Assembly (NCBI GenBank): GCA_041158345.1
Contig: JBEBBO010000122.1
Location: 24,163-88,162 of the forward strand
Origin: UBA6136 sp041158345
Lineage (GTDB): Bacteria > Pseudomonadota > Gammaproteobacteria > Methylococcales > Methylococcaceae
DNA: 64,000 nt
Direction: 5' to 3'
This document shows, one piece after another, positions 53,749-63,120 of the stretch. Positions within the stretch are counted from its first letter, which is position 1. Every line of letters begins with the position of its first letter. Made by a program: the position numbers and the translations under genes. Below the pieces are notes generated by a model. The model did not search any database. It saw nothing but the letters and a program-made list of their open reading frames with translations, and was not told the DNA's origin.

Positions 53749-53907
53749 CCTGTCCTCTGATTTCGCCCGTAACTGGGGCGATTGAGCGACGGCGAGGCCC
53801 GGATTGTGGGATAATCTCCTATCTCCCGCCCTTTTCAGGCTAACCTCCTTTCGGAAGGTAGCTGCGCGCGGGCTTCTCCCTGACTTGAACCCATGGATTA
53901 ATCACGC
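53749..53907. promoter_or_regulatory. Divergent region with extended -10 promoter for ettA
   Basis: GTGGGATAATC (GATAAT at 53810-53815) looks like an extended -10 of the plus strand, giving a start near 53822 and a leader of about 85 bases for ettA. No clear -35 is seen. The leader holds CCTCCTTTCGGAAGG-like sequence (about 53845-53860) which can form a short hairpin. Confidence 0.5.
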
Positions 53908-55575
53908 ATGGCTCAGTACGTTTATACCATGAACCGCGTGGGCAAGGTCGTGCCCCCAAAGCGCGAAATCTTGCGCGACATTTCTCTCTCTTTCTTCCCC
54001 GGCGCGAAGATCGGGGTCCTTGGCCTAAATGGCTCAGGTAAGTCCACTCTCCTGAGAATCATGGCGGGCGTCGACACCGAATTCAATGGCGAAGCCCGAG
54101 CACAGGCCGGTATCAACATCGGCTATCTCCCGCAGGAACCGCATCTGGATCCGACCAAGACGGTTCGCGGAAACGTTGAGGAAGCGCTTTCCCATATCAA
54201 GGATGCCCTGACCCGACTTGATGAGGTCTATGCCGCCTATGCAGAGCCGGATGCTGATTTCGATGCCTTGGCGGCTGAACAGGCAAAGCTCGAAAGCATT
54301 CTCCAAGCCAGTGACGGCCATAACCTTGAGAGAACGCTTGAAATTGCCGCTGAGGCCCTGAGACTTCCTGACTGGGATGCCGATGTCACAAAGCTTTCTG
54401 GCGGCGAACGGCGACGCGTTGCACTCTGCAGACTACTTCTATCCAGTCCAGACATGCTTTTACTGGATGAACCGACCAATCACTTGGATGCCGAGTCGGT
54501 CGCATGGCTTGAACGCTTCCTTCATGATTTCCCCGGTACGGTCATCGCGGTCACGCATGATCGATACTTCCTCGACAACGTTGCAGGTTGGATTCTGGAA
54601 CTGGACCGAGGCCACGGTATTCCTTGGGAAGGTAACTACTCCACCTGGCTGGAACAGAAGGAAAAGCGGCTCGAAATCGAAGAAAAGCAGGAAAGCGCTC
54701 GAATGAAAGCCATGAAGGCTGAGCTCGAGTGGGTTAGAACGAATCCGAAGGGACGACACGCCAAGAGCAAGGCCCGTCTGCAAAGATTTGAGGAGTTGTC
54801 GAGCCAAGAATCCCAGCAGCGCAACGAAACCAAGGAAATCTATATCCCACCGGGCCCAAGACTGGGTGATGTTGTCGTTGAGGCAACGGGCGTCCGCAAG
54901 GGATTTGGCGATCGCCTTTTAGTCGAGGACCTCAGCTTCCGTTTGCCGCCCGGCGGTATCGTAGGAATCATTGGTCCGAACGGCGCGGGTAAAACCACCC
55001 TTTTCCGAATGATCGCGGGCATCGAAGCACCGGATGCCGGCACATTCCGCGTGGGTGAAACCGTCCAGATTGCCCATGTTGACCAGACTCGTGATCACCT
55101 GGATGACAGCAAGACCGTTTGGGAAGAAATCTCAGATGGGCTTGACATGATCACCGTCGGCACCTACCAAACACCCTCGCGAGCCTATTGCGGTCGATTC
55201 AACTTCAAAGGATCGGATCAGCAAAAGCGCATTGGTGACCTCTCCGGGGGTGAACGTAATCGTGTTCACCTCGCGAAGCTGCTAAGAAGCGGTGGAAATG
55301 TTCTTCTCCTCGACGAACCCACCAACGATCTTGACGTCGAAACCCTTCGCGCCCTTGAAGAAGCCCTTTTGGACTTCCCAGGTTGCGCTGTGGTGATTTC
55401 ACATGATCGCTGGTTCCTCGACCGAATCGCTACGCATATGCTGGCTTTTGAAGGCGACAGTAAGGTGGTCTGGTTTGAAGGCAATTACGCCGACTATGAG
55501 GCCGACCGTAAAAGACGCCTTGGGGATGAGGCAGATAATCCCCACCGTATTCGCTACAAGCCCCTGGCCAGCTAA
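53908..55575 (+). CDS. ettA: Energy-dependent translational throttle EttA (ABC-F)
   Basis: 555 residues (E. coli 555). Two ABC domains, with Walker A GLNGSGKSTLL and GPNGAGKTTLF and signatures LSGGERRRVALCR and LSGGERNRVHLAK. The inter-domain P-site tRNA interaction motif (RTNPKGRHAKSKARLQRFEEL, about 280-300) is present, and the first domain has the arm insertion. No membrane segments. EttA gates the 70S E site depending on the ADP/ATP ratio. Confidence 0.96.
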   Translation: MAQYVYTMNRVGKVVPPKREILRDISLSFFPGAKIGVLGLNGSGKSTLLRIMAGVDTEFNGEARAQAGINIGYLPQEPHLDPTKTVRGNVEEALSHIKDALTRLDEVYAAYAEPDADFDALAAEQAKLESILQASDGHNLERTLEIAAEALRLPDWDADVTKLSGGERRRVALCRLLLSSPDMLLLDEPTNHLDAESVAWLERFLHDFPGTVIAVTHDRYFLDNVAGWILELDRGHGIPWEGNYSTWLEQKEKRLEIEEKQESARMKAMKAELEWVRTNPKGRHAKSKARLQRFEELSSQESQQRNETKEIYIPPGPRLGDVVVEATGVRKGFGDRLLVEDLSFRLPPGGIVGIIGPNGAGKTTLFRMIAGIEAPDAGTFRVGETVQIAHVDQTRDHLDDSKTVWEEISDGLDMITVGTYQTPSRAYCGRFNFKGSDQQKRIGDLSGGERNRVHLAKLLRSGGNVLLLDEPTNDLDVETLRALEEALLDFPGCAVVISHDRWFLDRIATHMLAFEGDSKVVWFEGNYADYEADRKRRLGDEADNPHRIRYKPLAS

Positions 55576-55602
55576 TAACGCAGTACCCTGTAGTTCATTT
55601 AT

Positions 55603-55625
55603 CCGGGTCCTTCTCAAGGACCCGG
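55603..55625 (+). repeat. Perfect 10-bp hairpin between ettA and the DEAD-box gene
   Basis: CCGGGTCCTT (55603-55612), loop CTC, AAGGACCCGG (55616-55625). All ten pairs are perfect. It is followed by a C-rich stretch, not a T-run. It sits 26 bases before the DEAD-box helicase ATG, close to its ribosome-binding region, and is thus a candidate RNA-structure regulator or RNA-end stabiliser. Confidence 0.65.
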
Positions 55626-55650
55626 AGCCCCTCCTCCCCTGAGATCCTTC

Positions 55651-57504
55651 ATGACTGATTCCCCCCGCACTTTCGACGACCTCGGCCTGTCTCCGTCAAT
55701 TCTTGAGACGATCCGTGAAATCGGCTACGAAACCCCCTCACCTATCCAAGCCGCGAGTATCCCTCACCTCCTTGAAGGCCGAGACATTCTCGGGCAAGCC
55801 CAGACCGGCACCGGAAAAACCGCGGCCTTCGCACTGCCTATCCTGAGCCGCATTGATCTTTCAAGGCGGGTGCCACAGGCACTGATCCTCGCGCCAACGC
55901 GTGAGCTGGCCATCCAGGTTGCTGAGGCCTTCCAAACGTATGCGCGCCATCTTGAGGGCTTTCATATCCTTCCGGTCTACGGCGGACAGGGCATGGGCCA
56001 GCAGCTGAGACAGCTGGCCCGCGGCGTCCATGTCATCGTGGGAACGCCCGGCCGCGTTATGGACCATTTACGTCGTGAAACCTTAAATCTGGATTCCCTT
56101 CAGACGCTGGTTCTGGACGAGGCAGATGAAATGCTCCGAATGGGCTTCATTGAAGATGTGGAATGGATTCTCGATCATACCCCGGACACACGTCAGACTG
56201 CGCTGTTCTCAGCGACCATGCCGCCGGTCATCAAGAAGATTGCCAACAGCCATCTGAACGAACCGGCTGAAATTCGAATTCAAAGCAAAACATCGACTGT
56301 TGAATCCATCAATCAGCAATACTGGCTGGTCTCAGGTCTCCAAAAGCTGGACGCCCTCACCCGTATACTCGATGCCGATGACATCGATGCGATGATCATC
56401 TTTGTCAGAACCAAGACCGAGACCGTTGAACTGGCTGAAAAACTCGAGGCCAGAGGCTACGAGGCAGCGGCACTGAATGGCGACATGACCCAGATCCTGC
56501 GCGAAAAGGTCGTTGACCGACTCAAGCGTGGGGCGCTCGACATCGTCATTGCCACAGACGTAGCGGCCCGAGGGCTGGATGTCGAACGCATTACGCACGT
56601 CGTGAACTACGACATCCCTTACGATACCGAAACCTACGTTCATCGCATTGGCCGAACGGGTCGTGCGGGTCGAAAAGGAACGGCCATCCTCTTCGTAGCA
56701 CCACGGGAAAGGCGAATGCTGCGAGCCATTGAACAGGCCACCCGCCAACCCATCGAGCAAATGCGACTGCCGACGCTTCGGGATATCGCAGATCGCCGAA
56801 TTGAACAATTCAAGGCTCAGCTCGTTGAGGTTATCGATACCCAGGATCTGACCTTCTATAAAGACCTGATCGACAACTGGACTCAGGAAGAAGTGGGCGA
56901 ACCTTCAGATATTGCTGCGGCCATTGCGCATCTTCTTCACCGAGATCGTCCGTTGGAAGCTGCCGAAGAACCCGAATTCATTCATCGGGAACCGCCACGA
57001 AATGAAAGCCGCAGGGATCGCCCGCGCGACGAACGTCGGCCTCGTTTTGACCGAGACGATCAGGGACGCCCACCGCGCCGGGAACCCCGCCATGATGCCG
57101 GACATCATGGGGCAGCGGCTGGAGAAATGCGTGTCTTCACGATTGATGTCGGCCGCTCACATGGCGTCATGCCAAAAGACATTGTCGGCGCCATCGCCAA
57201 CGAAGGGGGCATTGGTGCTCGACAGATCGGTGCAATCAAGCTGTTTGACTCTTACAGTACAGTCGAATTACCCAGTGGTCTCTCCCGAGATGTCTTCCAA
57301 TCCCTGGCAAAAACATGGATTCGAGGCCAAAAGATCAACTTGCAGCCCGCTGAGGGTGGAAATCGAAGGGAGCCCTCGGTCCCCAAAAAGCACTATGGTG
57401 CGCCAAGAGGCGACAAACCACCGCAGAATCGCAAGAAGAAGGTGGAAGGACTGACGTTACCGCAATCAAAGTATCGCAAACGCACGGAGCCGGGTCAGGA
57501 ATAA
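55651..57504 (+). CDS. deaD: DEAD-box RNA helicase, DeaD/CsdA type
   Basis: 617 residues. Q-motif TFDDLGLS...PIQAASIP, Walker A AQTGTGKTAAF, VLDEADEMLRMGF (DEAD) and SATMPP. The CsdA-type RNA-binding domain (about 490-580: MRVFTIDVGRSHGVMPKDIVGAIANEGG) and a basic Arg/Gly-rich linker (RRDRPRDERRPRFDRDD) follow. It remodels ribosomal and structured RNA. It could target the leader hairpin just before its own start. Confidence 0.95.
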   Translation: MTDSPRTFDDLGLSPSILETIREIGYETPSPIQAASIPHLLEGRDILGQAQTGTGKTAAFALPILSRIDLSRRVPQALILAPTRELAIQVAEAFQTYARHLEGFHILPVYGGQGMGQQLRQLARGVHVIVGTPGRVMDHLRRETLNLDSLQTLVLDEADEMLRMGFIEDVEWILDHTPDTRQTALFSATMPPVIKKIANSHLNEPAEIRIQSKTSTVESINQQYWLVSGLQKLDALTRILDADDIDAMIIFVRTKTETVELAEKLEARGYEAAALNGDMTQILREKVVDRLKRGALDIVIATDVAARGLDVERITHVVNYDIPYDTETYVHRIGRTGRAGRKGTAILFVAPRERRMLRAIEQATRQPIEQMRLPTLRDIADRRIEQFKAQLVEVIDTQDLTFYKDLIDNWTQEEVGEPSDIAAAIAHLLHRDRPLEAAEEPEFIHREPPRNESRRDRPRDERRPRFDRDDQGRPPRREPRHDAGHHGAAAGEMRVFTIDVGRSHGVMPKDIVGAIANEGGIGARQIGAIKLFDSYSTVELPSGLSRDVFQSLAKTWIRGQKINLQPAEGGNRREPSVPKKHYGAPRGDKPPQNRKKKVEGLTLPQSKYRKRTEPGQE

Positions 57505-57513
57505 TCGGGTGGC

Positions 57514-58386
57514 ATGGATACGCTGAGACTTCTTCTTTCTGAAATCCAAAAGCTCAACGCGACCCTTGAGCGCTGGGCGCCGATAGAGAAAGTTGTTCCT
57601 GACTTCACCCAGGAAACAGCCTTTCGATGGGTCGGTGGAACCCAGCCGGGTCAGGGGTATTTGTGCCCGCTTCCGCAAAGCATGGGATGCCGGCTATCGG
57701 ATCTCATTGGAATAGATCGTCAGAAAAATGAGCTTGACCTCAATACGCGTCAGTTCATTGAAGGATACCCAGCTAACAACGCCCTCCTCTGGGGCTCCAG
57801 AGGAACTGGCAAATCGACCCTGGTGAAGGCGCTGCTTGCTGAATACCGGGAACAAGGGCTTCGAATGATCGAGGTTGGACGAGCACACCTCATTGATCTT
57901 CCTGAAATTCAGGGATTCATCAGAAATCGCCCTGAACGCTTTATTGTCTATTGTGATGATCTCGCTTTCGAATCGGATGATGCCGGTTACAAGGTCCTCA
58001 AGGCGACACTGGAAGGCACACTTTCGGAGCAACCTGAGAACCTTCTCATTTACGCCACATCCAATCGCAGGCACCTTCTCCCTGAGTTTGCGGAAGACAA
58101 TCAGAGTGCACGTTGGATCGATGGTGAACTTCATCAAGGCGAAGCGGTTGAAGAGAAGATTTCTCTTTCAGAGCGGTTTGGGGTCTGGCTGTCTTTTCAC
58201 GCGTTCAATCAGGACCAATACCTCGAGATTGTGGCACATTGGCTCAAGCAATACGGCTATCCCGAAGACATGTCAGCCGCTCGAACGGAAGCTTTGGCCT
58301 ATGCCCTTCTTCGTGGATCTCGTAGTGGTCGAGTCGCCTTCCAATTTGCAAAAAGCTGGGCCGGGCGAAAGCGTCTTGCCACATAG
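57514..58386 (+). CDS. DUF815 AAA-type ATPase
   Basis: 290 residues. Walker A LLWGSRGTGKSTLVKALL (about 88-105), Walker B RFIVYCDDLAFE and sensor-like IYATSNRRHLLPE, with the DUF815 N-terminal LIGIDRQKNELDLNTRQF. The family is widespread and uncharacterised. It lies nine bases after deaD and 47 before metG. A link to translation is only suggested by its neighbours. Confidence 0.88.
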   Translation: MDTLRLLLSEIQKLNATLERWAPIEKVVPDFTQETAFRWVGGTQPGQGYLCPLPQSMGCRLSDLIGIDRQKNELDLNTRQFIEGYPANNALLWGSRGTGKSTLVKALLAEYREQGLRMIEVGRAHLIDLPEIQGFIRNRPERFIVYCDDLAFESDDAGYKVLKATLEGTLSEQPENLLIYATSNRRHLLPEFAEDNQSARWIDGELHQGEAVEEKISLSERFGVWLSFHAFNQDQYLEIVAHWLKQYGYPEDMSAARTEALAYALLRGSRSGRVAFQFAKSWAGRKRLAT

Positions 58387-58433
58387 AACCTAACCTAAGC
58401 GGCCTATCGAGCCGCATGTAAAGAGTACGCAGC

Positions 58434-60485
58434 ATGTCGCAGAAACGAAAAATACTGATCACCAGCGCCCTGCCCTATGCCAATGGTCCGATTCACCTCG
58501 GGCATTTGGTCGAATATATCCAAACCGATATTTGGGCCCGTTTCCAGAAGATGCGAGGGCATGAGTGTCACTACATCTGTGCCGACGACACCCACGGAAC
58601 CCCGATTATGTTGCGGGCTGAAAAGGAAGGCATTACGCCGGAAGCCCTGATTGCGCGTGTTCAAAAAGAACACGAACGGGATTTCGCAGGCTTCCACATC
58701 GCTTTCGACAACTACTACTCCACGCACTCGAATGAGACGCGAGAATTGGCGGAAACCATCTATCTGCGACTCAAAGCCCGGGGTTTGATCGAGTCGCGCA
58801 GCATAGAGCAGTTCTATGATCCGGCTAAGGAGATGTTTCTTCCTGACCGCTTCATCAAAGGCGAATGTCCAAAGTGCCATGCCAAAGATCAGTATGGTGA
58901 TTCCTGCGAAGTCTGTGGAGCAACCTACTCTCCGACCGATCTGATCAACCCCTTCTCGGCGGTCTCTGGGGCAACACCCATCCGCAAGGAATCGATCCAC
59001 TATTTCTTTAAGCTTGGCGCGTGTGAAGCGTTTCTTAAGACGTGGACTCGAGCTGGACATCTGCAGGATGAAGCCGCCAACAAAATGGCCGAATGGTTCG
59101 ACGCGGGACTGGCTGATTGGGACATATCCAGAGACTCTCCCTATTTTGGGTTTGAAATTCCGGAAGCGCCCGGAAAATTTTTCTATGTCTGGCTGGATGC
59201 CCCCGTGGGCTACATGGGCAGCTTCAAAAATCTCTGCGCCAAATCTGGAATGGATTTTGATTCATTCTGGGAAAAAGCCTCTGATGCCGAGCTATACCAC
59301 TTCATCGGCAAGGACATTCTCTACTTCCACGCGCTCTTTTGGCCCGCCATGCTGGAGCACGCCGATTTTAGGACACCAACCCGAATCTTTGCTCACGGTT
59401 TCCTGACCGTTAACGGCGAGAAAATGTCCAAATCCCGCGGTACCTTTATCACTGCCGAGACCTATTTGACCCAGGGCCTGAACCCAGAGTGGCTTCGCTA
59501 TTACTACGGCTGCAAGCTGAATGGGAGCATGGAAGACATTGATCTCAATCTCGAAGACTTTGCACTGAGGGTGAATTCCGACCTTGTTGGCAAATACGTC
59601 AACATTGCTAGCCGGACGGCAGGCTTTGTGACCAAACAGCTCAACGGAAAGCTTGACGCCAACTTCTGGGAAACGGATGAAGGCAAAGCCATTCTTCACG
59701 AACTCGCACAGAGCGCCGATCCAATTGCTCAGGCTTACGAAAACCGTGACTATGCCAGAGCCACGCGTGAAATCATGCGAATTGCTGACGGCATCAACGA
59801 ATACGTCAACGGAATGGAGCCTTGGAAAGTTGCCAAGTCCGAAGGGATGCAGTCGGAACTGCTTCGCATTTGCACCCGTAGCCTTCAGGGTTTTCATGCC
59901 CTGTCGATCCTTCTCTCCCCTCTCCTACCCCAGTTAACTCGAAAAGTTGCCCGTGACTTTTTTGGCATGGACCGTGACTTCCTCTGGGAGGATCTGGGAA
60001 CCCCTCCCAAAGCCATCCAGCCCTATCAACATCTGATGACTCGTGTGGATGCCAGCCAGATCAGTCAGCTGGTTGAAAGCAGTCGCCAAACGCTTGGTGG
60101 CAACTCAGAGGCGGTCACTCCCGCCAAAACAGATTCGACGACTATCGAGGCTGTAGCGGATACGATCACGATTGAGGACTTTTCAAAAATTGACCTCCGC
60201 ATCGCCCGTATTATCGAAGCGGAACATGTGGAAGGTGCAGCAAAACTTCTCAAGCTAACGCTCGACATTGGTTCTGAAACACGGACCGTCTTTGCTGGAA
60301 TCAAGTCCGCTTATGATCCAGCGACACTAAAGGGTCGAATGACCGTGATGGTAGCCAATCTGGCACCCCGTCAAATGAAGTTCGGTCTTTCCGAGGGAAT
60401 GGTTCTGGCGGCGAGTGATAGCCGCGGTGGGCCTTTCATCTTGTCACCCGATGCCGGCGCCGAGCCGGGAATGCGCGTGAAGTAG
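58434..60485 (+). CDS. metG: Methionyl-tRNA synthetase
   Basis: 683 residues (E. coli 677). PYANGPIHLGHL (HIGH motif), the zinc knuckle CPKCHAKDQYGDSCEVC, KMSKSRGTFI (KMSKS), and a C-terminal tRNA-binding EMAP-II-like domain (about 580-683: DFSKIDLRIARIIEAEHVEGAAKLL) giving the dimeric form. It converges with holB. Confidence 0.98.
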   Translation: MSQKRKILITSALPYANGPIHLGHLVEYIQTDIWARFQKMRGHECHYICADDTHGTPIMLRAEKEGITPEALIARVQKEHERDFAGFHIAFDNYYSTHSNETRELAETIYLRLKARGLIESRSIEQFYDPAKEMFLPDRFIKGECPKCHAKDQYGDSCEVCGATYSPTDLINPFSAVSGATPIRKESIHYFFKLGACEAFLKTWTRAGHLQDEAANKMAEWFDAGLADWDISRDSPYFGFEIPEAPGKFFYVWLDAPVGYMGSFKNLCAKSGMDFDSFWEKASDAELYHFIGKDILYFHALFWPAMLEHADFRTPTRIFAHGFLTVNGEKMSKSRGTFITAETYLTQGLNPEWLRYYYGCKLNGSMEDIDLNLEDFALRVNSDLVGKYVNIASRTAGFVTKQLNGKLDANFWETDEGKAILHELAQSADPIAQAYENRDYARATREIMRIADGINEYVNGMEPWKVAKSEGMQSELLRICTRSLQGFHALSILLSPLLPQLTRKVARDFFGMDRDFLWEDLGTPPKAIQPYQHLMTRVDASQISQLVESSRQTLGGNSEAVTPAKTDSTTIEAVADTITIEDFSKIDLRIARIIEAEHVEGAAKLLKLTLDIGSETRTVFAGIKSAYDPATLKGRMTVMVANLAPRQMKFGLSEGMVLAASDSRGGPFILSPDAGAEPGMRVK

Positions 60486-60506
60486 GCAGCACCACTTGCG
60501 CCTGAT

Positions 60507-61511
60507 CTAATGCGGTTGGGCGCCGCCTTCAGCCCACCGAATGAGGAACTCCTCAAAAACCAACTGCCGATTCTGAGGCCCCCTTAACGCTTCCTGACAC
60601 TGAAGAATACGGTCGAAAGTTTCCATCAGAAACCTTGCTGGAATTCTTGACGCTAGGCGCCTCAGCTGAGCGTCGAGGTCAAGGTTTCGTGCAGTGACCT
60701 TACCCTCGGTTAATCCAAGACGAGCCCCATCCGCGAGCCATGAAGCCATCCAGACGAGGTCCATGTCTCCGAGCTTGGTCGACCAGATTTCTGCAACATC
60801 CAGAGGATCACGGGCCCCAAAAAATACGGCCATTAGTTCATCAAACCGCTCAAGACGTTTCTTGACGGTCTCCGAGCCTTCGAGTGAAGCCGCCCGAAGT
60901 GGAGACCCCGAAGCCGTACTGAGTAATGCCGGGGCCTCGTCCCCGAAACCTTGCTGCCTGAGCCAGGCCAAGGCCATATCCGTGGGGATCGGGCTAATAC
61001 TGAGATTTCGGCAACGGCTTCGGATGGTGGCAGGTAATTGCTGGGGCCGATCGGTCACGAGAACAATGACTGTTCCGTTGGGCGGCTCTTCCAGAGACTT
61101 CAGGAGCGCATTCGCTGCATTGGCGTTCAAGGCATCAGCTTGATCAATGACGACCACTCTGTAGCCTGCATACTGAGGGGTTAGCGCAATTTCTAGCGTC
61201 ATCTGCCGAATTGCATCCACCTTGATGGCCTTTCCCGGCTCCTCGGGAGCCAGCATCATAAAATCCGGATGCGTTTCCGCCTCAAAAAGACGACATGAAG
61301 CACAATGTCCACAGGCTCTGCCGGAGTCAGGAGTCTGGCAAAGGAGCCGACGGGCATACTCTCTGGCTAAATGCGTTTTTCCTGTACCAGAAACGCCGCG
61401 AATCAGGAGTGCATGGGCCACTCGATCCTGATGAATGGCCTCCATCAGCATCTGCCATGGCGTTTCAAGCCAAGGCAGAGGAAATGAAGATGCAGCGCTT
61501 TTCAGCATCAT
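60507..61511 (-). CDS. holB: DNA polymerase III delta' subunit
   Basis: 334 residues (E. coli 334). P-loop-like RGVSGTGKTHLA, the zinc ligands CGHCASC, and ALLKSLEEPPNGTVIVLVTDRPQQLPATIRSRC, the SRC motif of clamp loaders. Its start overlaps the tmk stop. Standard pabC-mltG-tmk-holB order. Confidence 0.95.
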   Translation of the reverse strand: MMLKSAASSFPLPWLETPWQMLMEAIHQDRVAHALLIRGVSGTGKTHLAREYARRLLCQTPDSGRACGHCASCRLFEAETHPDFMMLAPEEPGKAIKVDAIRQMTLEIALTPQYAGYRVVVIDQADALNANAANALLKSLEEPPNGTVIVLVTDRPQQLPATIRSRCRNLSISPIPTDMALAWLRQQGFGDEAPALLSTASGSPLRAASLEGSETVKKRLERFDELMAVFFGARDPLDVAEIWSTKLGDMDLVWMASWLADGARLGLTEGKVTARNLDLDAQLRRLASRIPARFLMETFDRILQCQEALRGPQNRQLVFEEFLIRWAEGGAQPH

Positions 61512-62122
61512 CAGAACAATGGATCCAGTTCTTCGGCAATAGCGGCCTGAACCAAAGGCAAATCGACAGAGGCATCTATACGTCGTATGCGATCGGGATC
61601 GCGTCGCATCCTTTCGAGGTAAGCCACCCTCACCCGCTCAAAAAAATTGTCAGCCTCGGACTCAAAGCGATCCTGAGGACCTCGGGCCCTAGCACGGGCC
61701 ATACCGACCGCGACCGGTGTATCCAGAAGCAGGGTCAAATCGGGGCGAAGGTCTGCCTGCACCCACTGCTCCATAAAACCGATGTCCGCCGTGTCGATGC
61801 CTCGCCCACCCCCCTGATAGGCATAGCTTGCATCTGTAAATCGATCTGACAACACCCATTGCCCTCTTGCAAGCGCTGGACGAATCACTTCATGGATGTG
61901 CTGAGCCCGCGCCGCAAATACCAGGAGCAACTCGGTCTTAGCCTCAACGTGATCGGAGTGCAAGAGGATCTCCCTGACTTTCTCCCCAAGCTCGGTTCCC
62001 CCCGGCTCCCGGGTTCTAACCAGAGAAATCCCCTTGGATTTGATGTAGTCCTCAATAAAAGCGAGATTGGTCGTCTTTCCAACGCCTTCCCCCCCCTCAA
62101 GAGTAATAAATCTGGCTTTCAT
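61511..62122 (-). CDS. tmk: Thymidylate kinase
   Basis: 203 residues. FITLEGGEGVGKTTNLAFIEDY is the P-loop, TREPGGTELGEKVREILL carries the DR(Y/H)-type substrate motif, and SDRFTDASYAYQGGGRGI the lid region. It makes dTDP. It overlaps mltG by four bases. Confidence 0.96.
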   Translation of the reverse strand: MKARFITLEGGEGVGKTTNLAFIEDYIKSKGISLVRTREPGGTELGEKVREILLHSDHVEAKTELLLVFAARAQHIHEVIRPALARGQWVLSDRFTDASYAYQGGGRGIDTADIGFMEQWVQADLRPDLTLLLDTPVAVGMARARARGPQDRFESEADNFFERVRVAYLERMRRDPDRIRRIDASVDLPLVQAAIAEELDPLF

Positions 62123-63120
62123 TTCTTCTTTTGTTTTTGATAAAGATCCACAGCTTTTTCATGTGCCTCAAGCGTATCACTGAAGACATGACTGCCGTCA
62201 CCCTTTGCAACAAAGTAAAGACTGGATCCAGCCTGGGGGTGCATGGCGGCATGGATGGCATCGCGCCCGGGCAGGGAGATGGGCGTTGGCGGCAAGCCCC
62301 CCCGGGTATACGTATTAAATGGCGTGTCGCGTCGAAGATCATCCTTGCGAAGATCCCCGTCATAGCTCTCCCCAAGCCCATAGATCACCGTAGGATCGGT
62401 CTGCAGACGCATCCGCTGGTTGAGGCGCCTCACAAAGACACCTGCGATTGCTGAACGCTCGGCTGCCTGACCGGTCTCCTTCTCCACAATTGAAGCCATG
62501 ATCAAGCCTTCATAAGCCGTGGGATAGGGCACCGATGGATCCCTTCCCTGCCACTCCAAATTCAGGATGGACTGCATTTTTTTTCTGGCCCTTCTCAGAA
62601 TGTCGAGATCAGAGGTCTCAGAAGAGGTGTAGTAGGTATCCGGAAAAAACGCACCCTCCGCGGGAAGTCCTCCTTCACCCAGGAGCAGCATGATGGCTTC
62701 CGGCGTCTTCTCCGAGAGTTCATGGCGAATGACGGGATGTTGATTCAAGAGTTTAAGGAGATCCCTAAAGGTCATGCCCTCAATGACTGTGACCGGCACC
62801 TGTCGGGATTTTCCGCTGACCAGTTGCTCCAAGAGCGCACGGGGGGTGAGGCCCGGTGTCAACAGATAGTCCCCGTACTTCAGATTTCTTGCATTGCCGG
62901 TGCTGTAGGTCAGCAACATGAGCCACAAGGGCTCCTTGAGGACGCCTTCGGCCCGCAGACGATGCCCTAAAGTGCGAATCCCCTCGCCCTTGCGAAGATG
63001 CAGAGTCGATGGCCCACTCAACCTCAGAGGGACATTGAGACTAAGACGATAATCGGCGTAAACCCAAATCAAAAGGACTGCAAGCAGCGCAATTCGAAAT
63101 ATCCAGCCTTTCACTGCCAT
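62119..63120 (-). CDS. mltG: Endolytic murein transglycosylase MltG
   Basis: 333 residues (E. coli 340). One N-terminal membrane helix (about 6-24), a LysM-like part, then the YceG catalytic region with the catalytic glutamate in MASIVEKETGQ and QTDPTVIYGLG, NTYTRGGLPPTPI. It cleaves nascent glycan strands as a terminase. It overlaps pabC by ten bases. Confidence 0.95.
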   Translation of the reverse strand: MAVKGWIFRIALLAVLLIWVYADYRLSLNVPLRLSGPSTLHLRKGEGIRTLGHRLRAEGVLKEPLWLMLLTYSTGNARNLKYGDYLLTPGLTPRALLEQLVSGKSRQVPVTVIEGMTFRDLLKLLNQHPVIRHELSEKTPEAIMLLLGEGGLPAEGAFFPDTYYTSSETSDLDILRRARKKMQSILNLEWQGRDPSVPYPTAYEGLIMASIVEKETGQAAERSAIAGVFVRRLNQRMRLQTDPTVIYGLGESYDGDLRKDDLRRDTPFNTYTRGGLPPTPISLPGRDAIHAAMHPQAGSSLYFVAKGDGSHVFSDTLEAHEKAVDLYQKQKKK

